Shown here in pieces: positions 4,970-5,975 of a stretch of 5,975 nt of DNA (position 1 is its first letter; the number at the start of each line of letters is the position of its first letter). The notes under the pieces were generated by a model. It saw only the letters and a program-made list of their open reading frames with translations, ran no database searches and had not been told where the DNA came from. Location: positions 1 through 5,975 of the forward strand of contig JAUWMJ010000215.1 in assembly GCA_030613225.1 (NCBI GenBank), in the 5' to 3' direction. The translations under genes were made by a program, and so were the position numbers. The stretch is from Desulfobacterales bacterium. Its GTDB lineage: Bacteria; Desulfobacterota; Desulfobacteria; Desulfobacterales; JAUWMJ01.

Positions 4970-4996
4970 TTGTCAAGGCAAATAAAATATTATAAA
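4970..4996 (+). promoter_or_regulatory. Possible promoter of the YkgJ-type gene
   Basis: TTGTCA (4970-4975) and TATAAA (4991-4996) are separated by 15 nt, shorter than optimal, and would start transcription about 25 nt before the ATG at 5028. This is the best sigma70-like pair between the palindrome and the gene. Confidence 0.3.
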
Positions 4997-5027
4997 CATT
5001 CATGTAGCCAGAATTCAGGAGCCGGAA

Positions 5028-5741
5028 ATGATTCCCCTTTCAATAGACGATACCTTTAAATTCTCATGCTCAGCTAAAGTTCCATGTTTCAATGAATGCT
5101 GCAGGGATTTAAACCAGTTTCTAACTCCATACGATATACTTTGCCTTAAAAATTATCTTGATATGACAAGCGGTGCGTTTCTTGAGCGCTATACTACTCA
5201 ACATACAGGCCCTGAAACCGGACTTCCTGTCATTGCATTAAAACCGGATGATGCTTTAAATTTAAAATGCCCTTTTGTTACGCCATCAGGATGCAGTGTA
5301 TATAATGCCCGGCCATCTTCCTGCCGGATGTACCCGCTTGCCCGTGCCGTGTCCCGTTCCCGGGAAACAGGTAAGGTACCCGAACATTTCGCTCTGATAA
5401 AAGAATCCCATTGCCGTGGCTTTGAGCAGGAAACAACACAGACGGTCAGACAGTGGATTGAGAATCAGAAAATAACCGGGTATAACGAGATGAATGATAT
5501 GCTCATGGAAATTATAAGCCTGAAAAATCGTGCCCGTCCAGACCCGCTGGATATGAAATCAAATCACTTTTTTCACATTGCCCTTTATGACCTTGACAGA
5601 TTCAGCCCCAATATATTTGAAAAAGGATTATTAGATTATTTTCATCTCGATTCTGATATAATGGAAGCTGTAAAAAATGATGATGTTGAGCTATTAAAGC
5701 TTGGACATAGATGGATAAAGCAAATGCTTTTTACGGATTAG
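5028..5741 (+). CDS. YkgJ-family cysteine-cluster (Zn/Fe-binding) protein
   Basis: The 237-residue protein starts at ATG 5028, with AGGAG (5017-5021) 6 nt upstream. The N-terminal 130 residues carry the YkgJ-type cysteine cluster: Cys14, Cys20, Cys24 and Cys25 (FSCSAKVPCFNECCRDL), then Cys81 (LKCPF), Cys89 (GCSVY) and Cys99 (RPSSCRMYPLA), and Cys129 (ESHCRGF). The series CPF...GC.VY..RP..CR.YP is the family signature and is predicted to bind zinc or an iron-sulfur cluster. The C-terminal ~100 residues (140-237) are helical and rich in charged residues, with no recognisable domain, and look specific to this subfamily. There is no signal peptide, so it is probably cytoplasmic. Function in the family is not settled. 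The gene is transcribed divergently from mobB and stands alone in this window. Confidence 0.88.
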   Translation: MIPLSIDDTFKFSCSAKVPCFNECCRDLNQFLTPYDILCLKNYLDMTSGAFLERYTTQHTGPETGLPVIALKPDDALNLKCPFVTPSGCSVYNARPSSCRMYPLARAVSRSRETGKVPEHFALIKESHCRGFEQETTQTVRQWIENQKITGYNEMNDMLMEIISLKNRARPDPLDMKSNHFFHIALYDLDRFSPNIFEKGLLDYFHLDSDIMEAVKNDDVELLKLGHRWIKQMLFTD

Positions 5742-5866
5742 CAAAGAATTCACGCCAAAGGACGTGGCATTAATTTACCCCTCGAAGGGATGGTCTAAAA
5801 ACATTGCGATTTATGCAAAATACAATCCAATATCAAGGATATCGCCTTCAAACCAAAAGTCTATGA
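5742..5866. other. Intergenic tail after the YkgJ-type gene
   Basis: A short hairpin (CACGCC..GGaCGTG, 5751-5766) follows the stop codon by about 10 nt but has no U run, so at most it is a weak terminator. No gene is seen. Confidence 0.35.
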
Positions 5867-5975
5867 ACGTCGAACATCGAACGTCCAACATCGAATTTTG
5901 AATAAGGTATTCTACCAATTTATAAACTGGCGAAGCGATTTCATCATTCGATGTTCAATGTTCGATGTTCGACGT
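5867..5975. repeat. Inverted repeat of GAACATCGAA-type units, running to the window edge
   Basis: Arm 5867-5896 and arm 5946-5975 are reverse complements at 27 of 30 positions, separated by 49 nt. Each arm is built from repeats of CGAACATCGAA with a roughly 10-11 bp period. The second arm runs to the last base, so the element may continue outside. It resembles dispersed intergenic palindromes seen in deltaproteobacterial genomes. Confidence 0.75.

Noticed and set aside
1..5975. CRISPR array, tRNA or rRNA
   Set aside because: No regularly spaced direct repeats with unique spacers, no cloverleaf and no rRNA-like segment was seen on either strand.

Overview
The window looks like an accessory stretch of a Gram-negative anaerobe of the Desulfobacterota (sulfate-reducer) type. 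That is an inference. It rests on a caspase/PEGA/FGE-like fusion with a diversity-generating-retroelement (DGR) style C-terminus, a MobB protein, a YkgJ-type cysteine-cluster protein, and several palindromic dispersed-repeat-like elements. No rRNA, tRNA or CRISPR array was seen.

Left part (1-2117, + strand): a large multidomain gene enters from outside the window. It carries a caspase-like (C14) protease domain, two PEGA domains and an FGE-sulfatase/C-type-lectin-fold domain. The last ~30 codons have the layout of a DGR variable region: constant RGGSW / AR / CRSA islands separated by codons that look like diversified AAC/AAT. The gene is broken in two places: a frame change at a C5 run near 214-218 inside the caspase domain, and a stop at 1968 just before the natural C-terminus. 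Restoring the second frame gives a stop at 2004. An ATG follows at 2007 and opens a 36-codon stub resembling the small HRDC-type accessory protein of DGR cassettes. No template repeat or reverse transcriptase lies in the window, so this is a decayed cassette or a remote target served in trans.

Middle part (2118-3488): a scar-like zone. A complete two-gene toxin-antitoxin module on the - strand (antitoxin 2699-2499, RelE/ParE-like toxin 2498-2235, no gap between them) is preceded by a 60-nt imperfect hairpin. Upstream of that are short coding remnants on the - strand: an IS3-type transposase C-terminus and an UPF0489-like fragment. At 3384-3494 is a striking 46-bp-arm palindrome whose mismatches are almost all G.U-compatible on the + strand.

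Right part (3489-5741): ordinary chromosomal genes. A MobB-like GTP-binding protein and an HD-domain phosphohydrolase form a translationally coupled - strand pair (4-nt ATGA overlap). Divergent from them is a YkgJ-family cysteine-cluster protein on +. The intergenic space between the two units holds a palindrome built of 9-bp CACAGAG-type units. The window ends in another inverted repeat (5867-5975).
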